Assembly: GCA_030730545.1 (NCBI GenBank) | Contig: JANQUX010000253.1 | Coordinates: 1-5,552, forward strand | Origin: Maribacter sp. | GTDB lineage: Bacteria; Bacteroidota; Bacteroidia; Flavobacteriales; Flavobacteriaceae | Direction of reading: 5' to 3' | DNA length: 5,552 nucleotides | Shown: positions 1-5,060 of the stretch, in pieces | Position numbering within the stretch: position 1 is the first letter of the stretch | Layout of the letters: each line of letters opens with the position of its first letter | Program-made: the position numbers and the translations under genes | The notes under the pieces: generated by a model | Seen by the model: the letters and a program-made list of their open reading frames with translations, nothing else | The model's database searches: none | Told to the model about the DNA's origin: nothing

Positions 1-366
1 TAGCATATCGCCAGAAGAATACCCATGTGCAGGTGCATCAAAGGCAATAATATTATAATTTGCATCTTGTAATTTTTCTATGAGTTTATGCCAACGCCAA
101 GTATTACTTTCCCAACCGTGTACAAGTAAAACAGTTTCTTTAGTACCGGGCCAGTTGTATACTTGAATTTCATTTGTCTCTAATGATAACACCTCTAATT
201 TGGCTTGATCTAAAAATGCCTTTTGATTTGGTAGTACACGACCTTTTCTGACCTTTATAAAAACTAAAAAAGCCTTGTGGGCGGCTTTTTTTGGAGCAAA
301 CCATACAAGGAAGTTAAAATAGAATCCGATTAATTTAGGGATAAGCTTTTGAAGGTATACTGGCAC
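1..366 (-). CDS. alpha/beta hydrolase, N-terminal part (runs off the left edge)
   Basis: The reverse strand reads without a stop for 122 codons to the window edge. Residues 1-45 form a basic, partly hydrophobic N-terminal segment (start VPVYLQKLIPKLIG, then GFYFNFLVWFAPKKAA). The alpha/beta hydrolase fold begins near residue 57: strand TVLLVHGWESN at 78-88, with the His-Gly oxyanion-hole motif at 83-84, and IIAFDAPAHGYSS at 106-118, the conserved turn after the next strand. The nucleophile elbow (GxSxG) and the Asp/His of the triad would lie beyond the window, so activity and substrate cannot be judged. The start is uncertain. GTG at 364-366 is the first conventional start after an in-frame TAA about 10 codons upstream; no ATG or TTG lies between, though an ATT at 382-384 is possible. 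It sits 65 bases downstream of the lipoprotein gene on the same strand. The fold assignment is firm, the exact function is not. Confidence 0.85.
   Translation of the reverse strand, partial: MPVYLQKLIPKLIGFYFNFLVWFAPKKAAHKAFLVFIKVRKGRVLPNQKAFLDQAKLEVLSLETNEIQVYNWPGTKETVLLVHGWESNTWRWHKLIEKLQDANYNIIAFDAPAHGYSSGDML
266..291. other. terminator-like hairpin inside the hydrolase coding sequence
   Basis: A perfect 9-bp inverted repeat is visible: AAAAAAGCC at 266-274 and GGCTTTTTT at 283-291, separated by an 8-base loop. Read on either strand it is a short stem followed by a T run (seven T on the plus strand), the shape of a bidirectional intrinsic terminator. It lies within codons 26-34 of the hydrolase (KKAAHKAFL), so coding constraint on Lys, Ala and Phe codons may explain it. 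Only three of the nine pairs are G-C, so its strength as a terminator is doubtful. Confidence 0.35.
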
Positions 367-388
367 TTGATAAAATTTTGAAATGTAT

Positions 389-412
389 AAAAGTTATCCG
401 AAGAATATCAAA
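389..412 (-). promoter_or_regulatory. weak candidate promoter for the hydrolase gene
   Basis: On the minus strand TTTG (412-409) is followed after 12 bases by TAACTTTT (396-389), which matches the Bacteroidota -7 consensus TAnnTTTG except for the last base. A start site just downstream would give a leader of roughly 20 bases before the GTG at 366. The upstream-to--7 spacing is shorter than the usual one, so this is a tentative call; read-through from the lipoprotein gene is equally possible. Confidence 0.2.
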
Positions 413-431
413 TTGAATGGTTTTGAGAATA

Positions 432-986
432 TCAATCCCAACCCACCATCATGTATTTTACTTTTGCAGTATCTGGTATTTGCACCTCTTCAATTTTATT
501 ATTGGCATTATATCGAAGGCTTTCTGGTAGCTCTTTTTTATCTATTGTGAAATATAAATCGCTGTCTTTTAATAGAATCACCACATTGTTCATAGATGTA
601 ATGATTTTTTTAATAGGATAGTTTTCTCGTATTTCTTTAAAAGTACTTACTTTAGAAATGCCCTTGTCCGTCACAAATCTGTCATCATTGATTATGACGT
701 TCTGTATGGTAGCGATGCTATCGATATTCGGCGTTAAAGTCAATAGTAAAGCACCACCTCTTTCGTAAATTTTTATTTTACTGGCGCCATTGCCGAAATT
801 TAGTTCGACGGTATCTTGAACTACAGAGTCTTTTTCAAAGATTAATTCAATATCACGTGCCAAACTTTGCTTGGATAATCTGCCAACTTGATCACCAGAT
901 ATTTGAAAATCTGTTTTCTTCTCATCAGTGCAATTTACAAGTAAACTACAACAGAAAATTAATAAAACGGTATATCTAAAATTCAT
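432..986 (-). CDS. small lipoprotein of unknown function
   Basis: The 184-residue product begins with a lipoprotein signal peptide: Asn-Phe-Arg, a hydrophobic stretch at 6-17, and a lipobox LVNC with the lipidated Cys at 19. It should be exported and anchored in a membrane; whether outer or inner cannot be decided. The mature part is acidic to mixed with no transmembrane segment and no recognisable catalytic motif. Notable stretches are KIKIYERGGALLLTLTP at about 71-87 and DSDLYFTIDKKELPESLRY at about 141-159, and the protein ends in KYMMVGWD. The alternating hydrophobic pattern suggests mostly beta structure. I recall similar uncharacterised lipoproteins in other Flavobacteriaceae but cannot name a family. 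The ATG at 984-986 follows the stop of the HerA-like ATPase gene after only three bases, so the two are very likely one transcript and perhaps translationally coupled. The function is unknown. Confidence 0.85.
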   Translation of the reverse strand: MNFRYTVLLIFCCSLLVNCTDEKKTDFQISGDQVGRLSKQSLARDIELIFEKDSVVQDTVELNFGNGASKIKIYERGGALLLTLTPNIDSIATIQNVIINDDRFVTDKGISKVSTFKEIRENYPIKKIITSMNNVVILLKDSDLYFTIDKKELPESLRYNANNKIEEVQIPDTAKVKYMMVGWD

Positions 987-989
987 ATG

Positions 990-2498
990 CTATCTCATCA
1001 CTTTTTTTAATACACCAAGTACACCTCTTATAAAAGTGGCACTTGTTAAAACTTTTAATACTGGATTCTGTCTTGTACTTGTTCCGGTAGACGTTCTTCT
1101 CGAAGCGGTAGGACTGTTCTTTTCTTTTTCTGCCAACTTCTCTGCATCTACAATTTTTTCGTTCAGAATTTCATAAGCACTTTCTCGATCTATAACTTCA
1201 CTATACTTTTTAACCAATGATGATCTGTCATTGACCTTTTTTAACTCTTCATCTGTCAAAACATCCATACGGCTCATAGGTGCACGTAATAATGTCGCTG
1301 CCAGCGGAGTTGGTCGGCCTTTTTCATCTAGCGCAGATATTAGAGCCTCACCAATACCTAAAGAAGTAAGTACTTCTTTTGTATCATAATACTCAGATTC
1401 TGGGTAGTTCTCTGCCGTCAATTTAATTGCTTTTCTATCTCGAGCGGTAAAAGCCCTTAATGCATGTTGCACCTTTAATCCTAATTGCGATAATACATCG
1501 TTCGGTACATCTGTTGGGTTTTGGGTTACGAAATACAAACCAATACCTTTTGAACGTATTAGTTTAACAATATTTTCTATTTGATCCAATAGTGCTTTTG
1601 AAGCTTCATTGAAAATAAGGTGTGCTTCGTCTATAAATAAGATCAATTCTGGTTTGTCGCTATCACCTTGTTCTGGGAAGGTGTCATATATTTCTGCCAG
1701 TAAACTCAACATAAAAGTAGAGAATAACTTGGGCCTGTCTTGAATATCGGTTAGGCGTAGAATACTAATATAGCCTCTGCCTTGCTCATCGATACGGGTA
1801 AGGTCATTTACATCGAATGACTTTTCGCCGAAAAATAATTCTGCACCTTGCTGCTCTAACTCGATAATTTTTCTAAGAATGGTACCTGTCGAACTTGTAG
1901 AAATACGGCCATATTCTTTTGTGAATTCCTCCTTTCCGGCTTCGGTAGCATATTGCAATACCTTTTTAAAATCTTTTAAATCTAGCAATGGCATTTTTTG
2001 ATCATCGCAGTATTTAAATACAACGGCAACAATACCTGATTGTGTTTCGGAAAGGTCAAGTATACGCGATAATAACACCGGGCCGAATTCAGATACCGTA
2101 GCTCTTAATTTTACGCCATCTTGCTCGGATAACGAAAGTATTTCTACAGGAAAGCCACTTGCTTTCCACGGAAAACCGATTTTAGTATGTCGTTGGTCTA
2201 TTTTTGGGTGACCAGCACTCGGTTGTGCCAATCCACTTAAATCTCCTTTTAAATCCATCAACAATACAGGAATTCCCTTTTCAGATAAATTCTCTGCTAA
2301 TACTTGTAATGTTTTGGTTTTACCAGTACCCGTAGCACCTGCAATAAGTCCGTGCCGGTTTAAAGTTTTTAGCGGAATTTTTACGAATGCATTAGTAACC
2401 GCTTCACCATTTAGCATGGCTGCGCCCATATTAATGTAATCGCCATTTGTGGCATATCCCTTTTCGATATGGTCAAAAAAATCTTCGGTACCTGACAT
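990..2498 (-). CDS. HerA-like P-loop ATPase, DUF853/YjgR family
   Basis: The 502-residue product is a cytosolic ATPase of the HerA/FtsK superfamily, most like the DUF853 (E. coli YjgR) group, whose members are about 500 residues; it appears full length. Seen in the sequence: a family-typical N-terminus (FFDHIEKGYATNGDYINMG), Walker A GATGTGKT at 54-61, LLMDLKGDLSGL at about 79-90, Walker B LILFIDEAHLIF at 285-296 with a DEAH core at 290-293, the sensor-like FVTQNPTDVPNDVLSQLG at 323-340, and basic residues in RAFTARDRK (348-356) that could supply an arginine finger. The C-terminus has a Ser/Thr/Arg-rich linker (about 462-477) and an amphipathic basic helix ending KKVMR. I chose ATG 2496-2498 because the upstream extension would begin at a TTG (2535-2537) and adds 13 unconserved residues overlapping promoter-like sequence. 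The substrate is not established; DNA translocation is inferred from superfamily membership. It leads a likely operon with the lipoprotein gene. Confidence 0.93.
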   Translation of the reverse strand: MSGTEDFFDHIEKGYATNGDYINMGAAMLNGEAVTNAFVKIPLKTLNRHGLIAGATGTGKTKTLQVLAENLSEKGIPVLLMDLKGDLSGLAQPSAGHPKIDQRHTKIGFPWKASGFPVEILSLSEQDGVKLRATVSEFGPVLLSRILDLSETQSGIVAVVFKYCDDQKMPLLDLKDFKKVLQYATEAGKEEFTKEYGRISTSSTGTILRKIIELEQQGAELFFGEKSFDVNDLTRIDEQGRGYISILRLTDIQDRPKLFSTFMLSLLAEIYDTFPEQGDSDKPELILFIDEAHLIFNEASKALLDQIENIVKLIRSKGIGLYFVTQNPTDVPNDVLSQLGLKVQHALRAFTARDRKAIKLTAENYPESEYYDTKEVLTSLGIGEALISALDEKGRPTPLAATLLRAPMSRMDVLTDEELKKVNDRSSLVKKYSEVIDRESAYEILNEKIVDAEKLAEKEKNSPTASRRTSTGTSTRQNPVLKVLTSATFIRGVLGVLKKVMR

Positions 2499-2513
2499 TT
2501 TATATATTTTCGA

Positions 2514-2538
2514 TAAAAATAGGGGATTTTTAAACAAA
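2514..2538 (-). promoter_or_regulatory. weak candidate promoter for the HerA-like ATPase operon
   Basis: On the minus strand TTTG (2538-2535) is followed after 13 bases by TATTTTTA (2521-2514), one mismatch from the Bacteroidota -7 consensus TAnnTTTG. It ends 15 bases before the chosen ATG at 2498, giving a short AT-rich leader (ATATATAAA) with no Shine-Dalgarno sequence. The match is imperfect and the region is AT-rich, so this is tentative. Confidence 0.22.
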
Positions 2539-2577
2539 CCAAATAATAAGTCCAGTCTTAAATATCACGACTTTTTA

Positions 2578-2634
2578 ACATTTAATGTGCGAACAGTACT
2601 AGCCGCTGTCCATAATTTACCGATGTATGCATCG
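2578..2634. repeat. cluster of short inverted repeats between the ATPase gene and queE
   Basis: Three dyads lie within 57 bases of the divergent intergenic region. ACATTTAATGT at 2578-2588 is a perfect 11-base palindrome. GAACAG (2591-2596) and CTGTCC (2606-2611) are arms matching at five of six positions around a 9-base spacer. CGATG (2621-2625) and CATCG (2630-2634) form a perfect 5-bp stem around TATG. Any could be an operator for one of the divergent promoters, but they do not share one sequence and such short dyads arise by chance. Confidence 0.25.
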
Positions 2635-2641
2635 TGTAGAA

Positions 2642-2665
2642 TTTGTCAACTAAAACGTATCTTTG
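2642..2665 (+). promoter_or_regulatory. candidate queE promoter with its -7 element against the start codon
   Basis: TATCTTTG at 2658-2665 is an exact match to the Bacteroidota -7 consensus TAnnTTTG, and a TTTG lies 12 bases upstream at 2642-2645. Only four bases (CCGA) separate the -7 element from the ATG at 2670. With the usual distance from this element, transcription would start within a base or two of the ATG, giving a leaderless or nearly leaderless mRNA. The -7 match is good; the upstream TTTG is closer than the customary 17-23 bases, so it may not be the true -33 element. Confidence 0.45.
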
Positions 2666-2669
2666 CCGA

Positions 2670-3302
2670 ATGAAAAATGAAGAGGTACTTGAGAAAGTGA
2701 ATAGAGGGGTGTATTTGCCCTTAATGGAAGAGTTTTATACCATACAGGGCGAGGGCTTTCATAAAGGAACTGCAGCATACTTTATTCGCGTTGGCGGGTG
2801 TGATGTTGGTTGTCACTGGTGCGATGTAAAAGAAAGCTGGAATGCAGAAACGCATCCACCTACTGCCATCGAACAAATTGTTGATAATGCTGCCAAATAT
2901 TCTGATACTATTGTTATTACTGGCGGAGAACCTTTAATGTGGGATATGAACCCAATTACAAAAGCATTAAAGGATAAAGGCCTAAAAACACATATCGAAA
3001 CTTCTGGTGCCTACACGCTTTCTGGCGATTGGGATTGGATCTGTCTTTCACCAAAGAAAAATAAATTGCCTGAAGGTCGTATTTACGATGAAGCTCATGA
3101 GCTTAAAGTCATTGTTTTTAACAAGCACGATTTAATTTTTGCTGAAGAGCAAGCAGCGAAAACCAACGCAAATTGTATTTTATACCTGCAGCCAGAATGG
3201 AGTGTTAGAGATAAAGTTGTGCCTTTGATAGTAGAGTATGTAATGAACAACCCTAAATGGAAAGTGTCATTGCAAACGCATAAGTATTTGAATATTCCTT
3301 AA
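2670..3302 (+). CDS. queE: 7-carboxy-7-deazaguanine synthase (radical SAM)
   Basis: The 210-residue product converts 6-carboxy-5,6,7,8-tetrahydropterin to 7-carboxy-7-deazaguanine, the ring-contraction step on the way to preQ0 and queuosine in tRNA. The cytosolic enzyme uses a [4Fe-4S] cluster, SAM and Mg2+. In the sequence: LPLMEEFYTIQGEGFHKGTAAYF (from residue 16) is the typical N-terminal QueE signature; VGGCDVGCHWCDVKESW carries the cluster ligands Cys44, Cys48 and Cys51 in the CxxxCxxC spacing; TGGEPLMW at 84-91 is the SAM-binding GGE motif; THIETSG follows at 107-113; QPEWS at 174-178 and the end QTHKYLNIP are family hallmarks. Length fits the short QueE form. ATG at 2670 is preferred over an upstream TTG at 2643, which falls in promoter-like sequence. 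No queC, queD, queF or folE is in the window, so its partners must be elsewhere. It is monocistronic here and converges on the metalloprotease gene with 12 bases between stops. Confidence 0.95.
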   Translation: MKNEEVLEKVNRGVYLPLMEEFYTIQGEGFHKGTAAYFIRVGGCDVGCHWCDVKESWNAETHPPTAIEQIVDNAAKYSDTIVITGGEPLMWDMNPITKALKDKGLKTHIETSGAYTLSGDWDWICLSPKKNKLPEGRIYDEAHELKVIVFNKHDLIFAEEQAAKTNANCILYLQPEWSVRDKVVPLIVEYVMNNPKWKVSLQTHKYLNIP

Positions 3303-3314
3303 ACCGAATTAGTT

Positions 3315-4226
3315 TTAATTACGCCCACCATTTGTCTGAATATCTAAAAGACATTCCGGATCAAGACCTACTGTAGCGACACCTTTTGCCGTGTTTTGTT
3401 GTAATAGTTTTAGAACTGTTGCTCCAGAAAGTGTACACCCAGATGTTACGCCGTCTTCATATTGAGCAAGAGCATTTGATTGTAAAGATTTACCGGTAGA
3501 CCCACCAAATTGTAATTCTGCACGCATAAGGCATCCTGTTTGATTACAATGGTTATCACCAACTAATTGTCCGTCTTCATTTTCAGATTCAGACTCGTGA
3601 TCATTTACCATATCAGAACCTAAATTGACCAAACCGAATAGGTGTCCGAATTCATGATTTAAAGTGGTGGTTTCTACATCTGCTTCACTTATAGAAGAAC
3701 TTAAACCAGCTAATTCTCTTACGGTTACTTCGTGTATCACCATAGAGGTGTTGCGGTATACTGCGCCCAAAGTAACTAAGCCATCTTCAAGGTCATCGCC
3801 CTCGGCAGGCGCATCTGCAAAGTAAATATAGATAGCTAACGTGCTGCCTGTATTGAATGCTGTTCTGTTCGAGGTTTCTAAATCTGCAATTTCTTGTAAG
3901 GTAAGTTCGTCTTCTGACGGACTTGATAATTCTTTATATACTAACTCAATATCTTCTTTGAAGGTGTGCTCTTTTAGATACGCTGTAAAATCTGTCATTG
4001 CAGCTTCGGTAGGTTTAAAACCGGTAACGTATGCTATTTCAATTAAAAGTTTATCAAAAGTATCGTTAGAAAGTATATCGTTGGCAGAATCTCCTGTCGC
4101 CAGTAAATTGGCACTTTTATCAACTTTGGTTTCTGTAGTGTCACCGTCAGAATCTGAAGAGCTTTTAGAGCACGAAACTGCAAATGTTATAATACCTACA
4201 AGCAATAAACTTTTAAACTTATTCAT
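3315..4226 (-). CDS. lipid-anchored zinc metalloprotease with a split metzincin-like site
   Basis: The 303-residue product starts with a lipoprotein signal peptide (hydrophobic 6-17, lipobox AVSC with Cys19), followed by a Ser/Asp-rich linker (20-37) typical of exported Bacteroidota lipoproteins. An all-helical-looking region at about 48-118 precedes the catalytic part. LAIYIYFADAP (130-140) is a likely core strand. HEFGHLFGLVN at 191-201 gives the zinc ligands His191 and His195 and the catalytic Glu192. The position of the third metzincin ligand is Asn201; instead a His-Cys-x4-Cys-Leu-Met motif at 226-234 follows a hydrophilic insert, giving His226 (or His210) as a candidate third ligand and Met234 as a candidate Met-turn. 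Two more Cys (264, 292) may form a disulfide. Similar flavobacterial proteins are, as I recall, annotated 'membrane metalloprotease'. Substrate is unknown. The ATG at 4224-4226 is clear. It lies 45 bases downstream of the methyltransferase gene; a TATTTG at 4246-4241 is the only promoter-like hint. Confidence 0.85.
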   Translation of the reverse strand: MNKFKSLLLVGIITFAVSCSKSSSDSDGDTTETKVDKSANLLATGDSANDILSNDTFDKLLIEIAYVTGFKPTEAAMTDFTAYLKEHTFKEDIELVYKELSSPSEDELTLQEIADLETSNRTAFNTGSTLAIYIYFADAPAEGDDLEDGLVTLGAVYRNTSMVIHEVTVRELAGLSSSISEADVETTTLNHEFGHLFGLVNLGSDMVNDHESESENEDGQLVGDNHCNQTGCLMRAELQFGGSTGKSLQSNALAQYEDGVTSGCTLSGATVLKLLQQNTAKGVATVGLDPECLLDIQTNGGRN

Positions 4227-4271
4227 AATATCATTTTGTACAAATAGGATAACGAAAAAAAAGTGTCGCTA

Positions 4272-4985
4272 TTACTTCATATGCGTCAATCTTGCTAAAT
4301 AGTCGTAATGTTCGCCTTCCATTACAAGCTCACATGTTAAATTACTATAATTTGCCGCTCTTTGTAACGTGTTATAGTCTACATATAACCAGGGGAAAGA
4401 TGCACTTTTCTCCTTTTTATATTCCATTTCAAAGCTTACTTCACCGTAGTAATTAACGTTATCGGGAATCCAATACCCGCCATCTTCGTCATCTTCGAAC
4501 ATGTAAATAATGTCGCTTGAGTCTAATAGAATTTGTCCGCCTTCTTTTAAAAGCGATTTTAATTTAGAGAAGAACGGTTCTAACCCGGCTAGCGTTCCTG
4601 CCAAGCCGACACCGTTCATTAAAATTAGAATCGTATCGAATTGCTCACCTTCATATTTTAGTAGTTCGGAGTGTACAGTGTTTTTGAGTCCGCGTAATGT
4701 ACTGACTTCAATACCACCTTTGGAAGCATCAAGCCCAATAACCGAAAGACCTTTTTCCTGTAAATACAGTCCATGGCTACCGGCACCACAGCCAACATCT
4801 AACACGTTGCCTTTACATAGTTGTAAAGCCTTTTGCTCTAGCTCTGGCATTTCTTTAAAACCTCTGAACATATAGGGCAGCGGTAAAACATCATCTTCAA
4901 GTAGTGATGAATATGTGGTAATATCTTCAGAATAGTTGCCGGTCTGATAATCTAAAAGTGCCGTACCTAAAATGTCGTTGTTCAA
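4272..4985 (-). CDS. class I SAM-dependent methyltransferase
   Basis: The 237-residue product has a Rossmann-type SAM-binding domain. Motif I is VLDVGCGAGSHG at 61-72; the acidic end of strand 2 is GLDAS at 84-88; strand 4 is FDTILILMNGVGLAG at 116-130, with Met-Asn-Gly in place of the usual polar post-strand motif; strand 5 is GGQILLDSSD at 149-158. The rest is a C-terminal region with YKKEK and FPWLYVDYNTLQRAA, probably substrate-related. No motif identifies the substrate; small-molecule methylation is more likely than nucleic acid because no NPPY-type motif is present. The start is TTG at 4983-4985: no ATG occurs in frame before residue 39, and the N-terminal segment (DILGTALLDYQTGNYSEDI) resembles what I recall of homologues starting near here. 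It is divergent from the YkgJ-type gene (75 bases between starts) and on the same strand as the metalloprotease gene. A T8 run after its stop has only a 4-bp possible stem, so no clear terminator separates the two. Confidence 0.88.
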   Translation of the reverse strand: MNNDILGTALLDYQTGNYSEDITTYSSLLEDDVLPLPYMFRGFKEMPELEQKALQLCKGNVLDVGCGAGSHGLYLQEKGLSVIGLDASKGGIEVSTLRGLKNTVHSELLKYEGEQFDTILILMNGVGLAGTLAGLEPFFSKLKSLLKEGGQILLDSSDIIYMFEDDEDGGYWIPDNVNYYGEVSFEMEYKKEKSASFPWLYVDYNTLQRAANYSNLTCELVMEGEHYDYLARLTHMK

Positions 4986-5019
4986 AATTCTTGTATTTCT
5001 AGTTGCAAAAGTCTCGCTT

Positions 5020-5057
5020 TTTGGTACTACTTCGCTAGTTTTGAAGAATTAATTTTG
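5020..5057 (+). promoter_or_regulatory. candidate tandem -7 promoter elements for the YkgJ-type gene
   Basis: Two exact TAnnTTTG matches stand in tandem: TAGTTTTG at 5036-5043 and TAATTTTG at 5050-5057. A TTTG at 5020-5023 lies 12 bases before the first and 26 before the second. From the first element a transcript would carry a leader of about 14 bases; from the second it would begin at or next to the ATG at 5061, only three bases (CAC) downstream. The same 75-base gap must also hold the promoter of the divergent methyltransferase gene, for which the best minus-strand match is GACTTTTG (5013-5006), one mismatch. Confidence 0.4.
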
Positions 5058-5060
5058 CAC

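Noticed and set aside
928..1176. Plus-strand open frame antisense to the ATPase 3' end and lipoprotein 5' end
   Set aside because: It lies fully over two well-supported minus-strand genes, and its translation has no recognisable motif.
990..2498. HerA-like ATPase as part of an anti-phage defence system (HerA-SIR2, HerA-NurA)
   Set aside because: No SIR2, NurA or nuclease gene is adjacent, and the sequence fits the widespread DUF853/YjgR type rather than defence HerA.
2499..2669. preQ1 riboswitch before queE
   Set aside because: No C-rich aptamer with its A-rich tail is visible, and the candidate promoter leaves essentially no leader RNA.
3299..3318. Convergent terminator between queE and the metalloprotease gene
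   Set aside because: The only pairing is TTAAAC with GTTTTAA, AT-rich and bulged, overlapping both stop codons; too weak to call.
3642..3656. Classical metzincin site HExxHxxGxxH in the metalloprotease
   Set aside because: The eleventh position is Asn201, not His or Asp, so the classical motif is incomplete at this place.
4255..4277. Intrinsic terminator after the methyltransferase gene
   Set aside because: A T8 run is present on the minus strand, but the preceding stem is only AAGT/ACTT with a 9-base loop.
3841..4302. Plus-strand open frame of 153 codons antisense to the metalloprotease gene
   Set aside because: It is Ser/Val-rich in the way expected for the reverse of a lipoprotein gene and has no domain; the opposite strand has a signal peptide and zinc motif.
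4510..4875. Plus-strand open frame antisense to the methyltransferase gene
   Set aside because: It mirrors conserved SAM-binding codons on the other strand and is Ser/Pro-rich without motifs.
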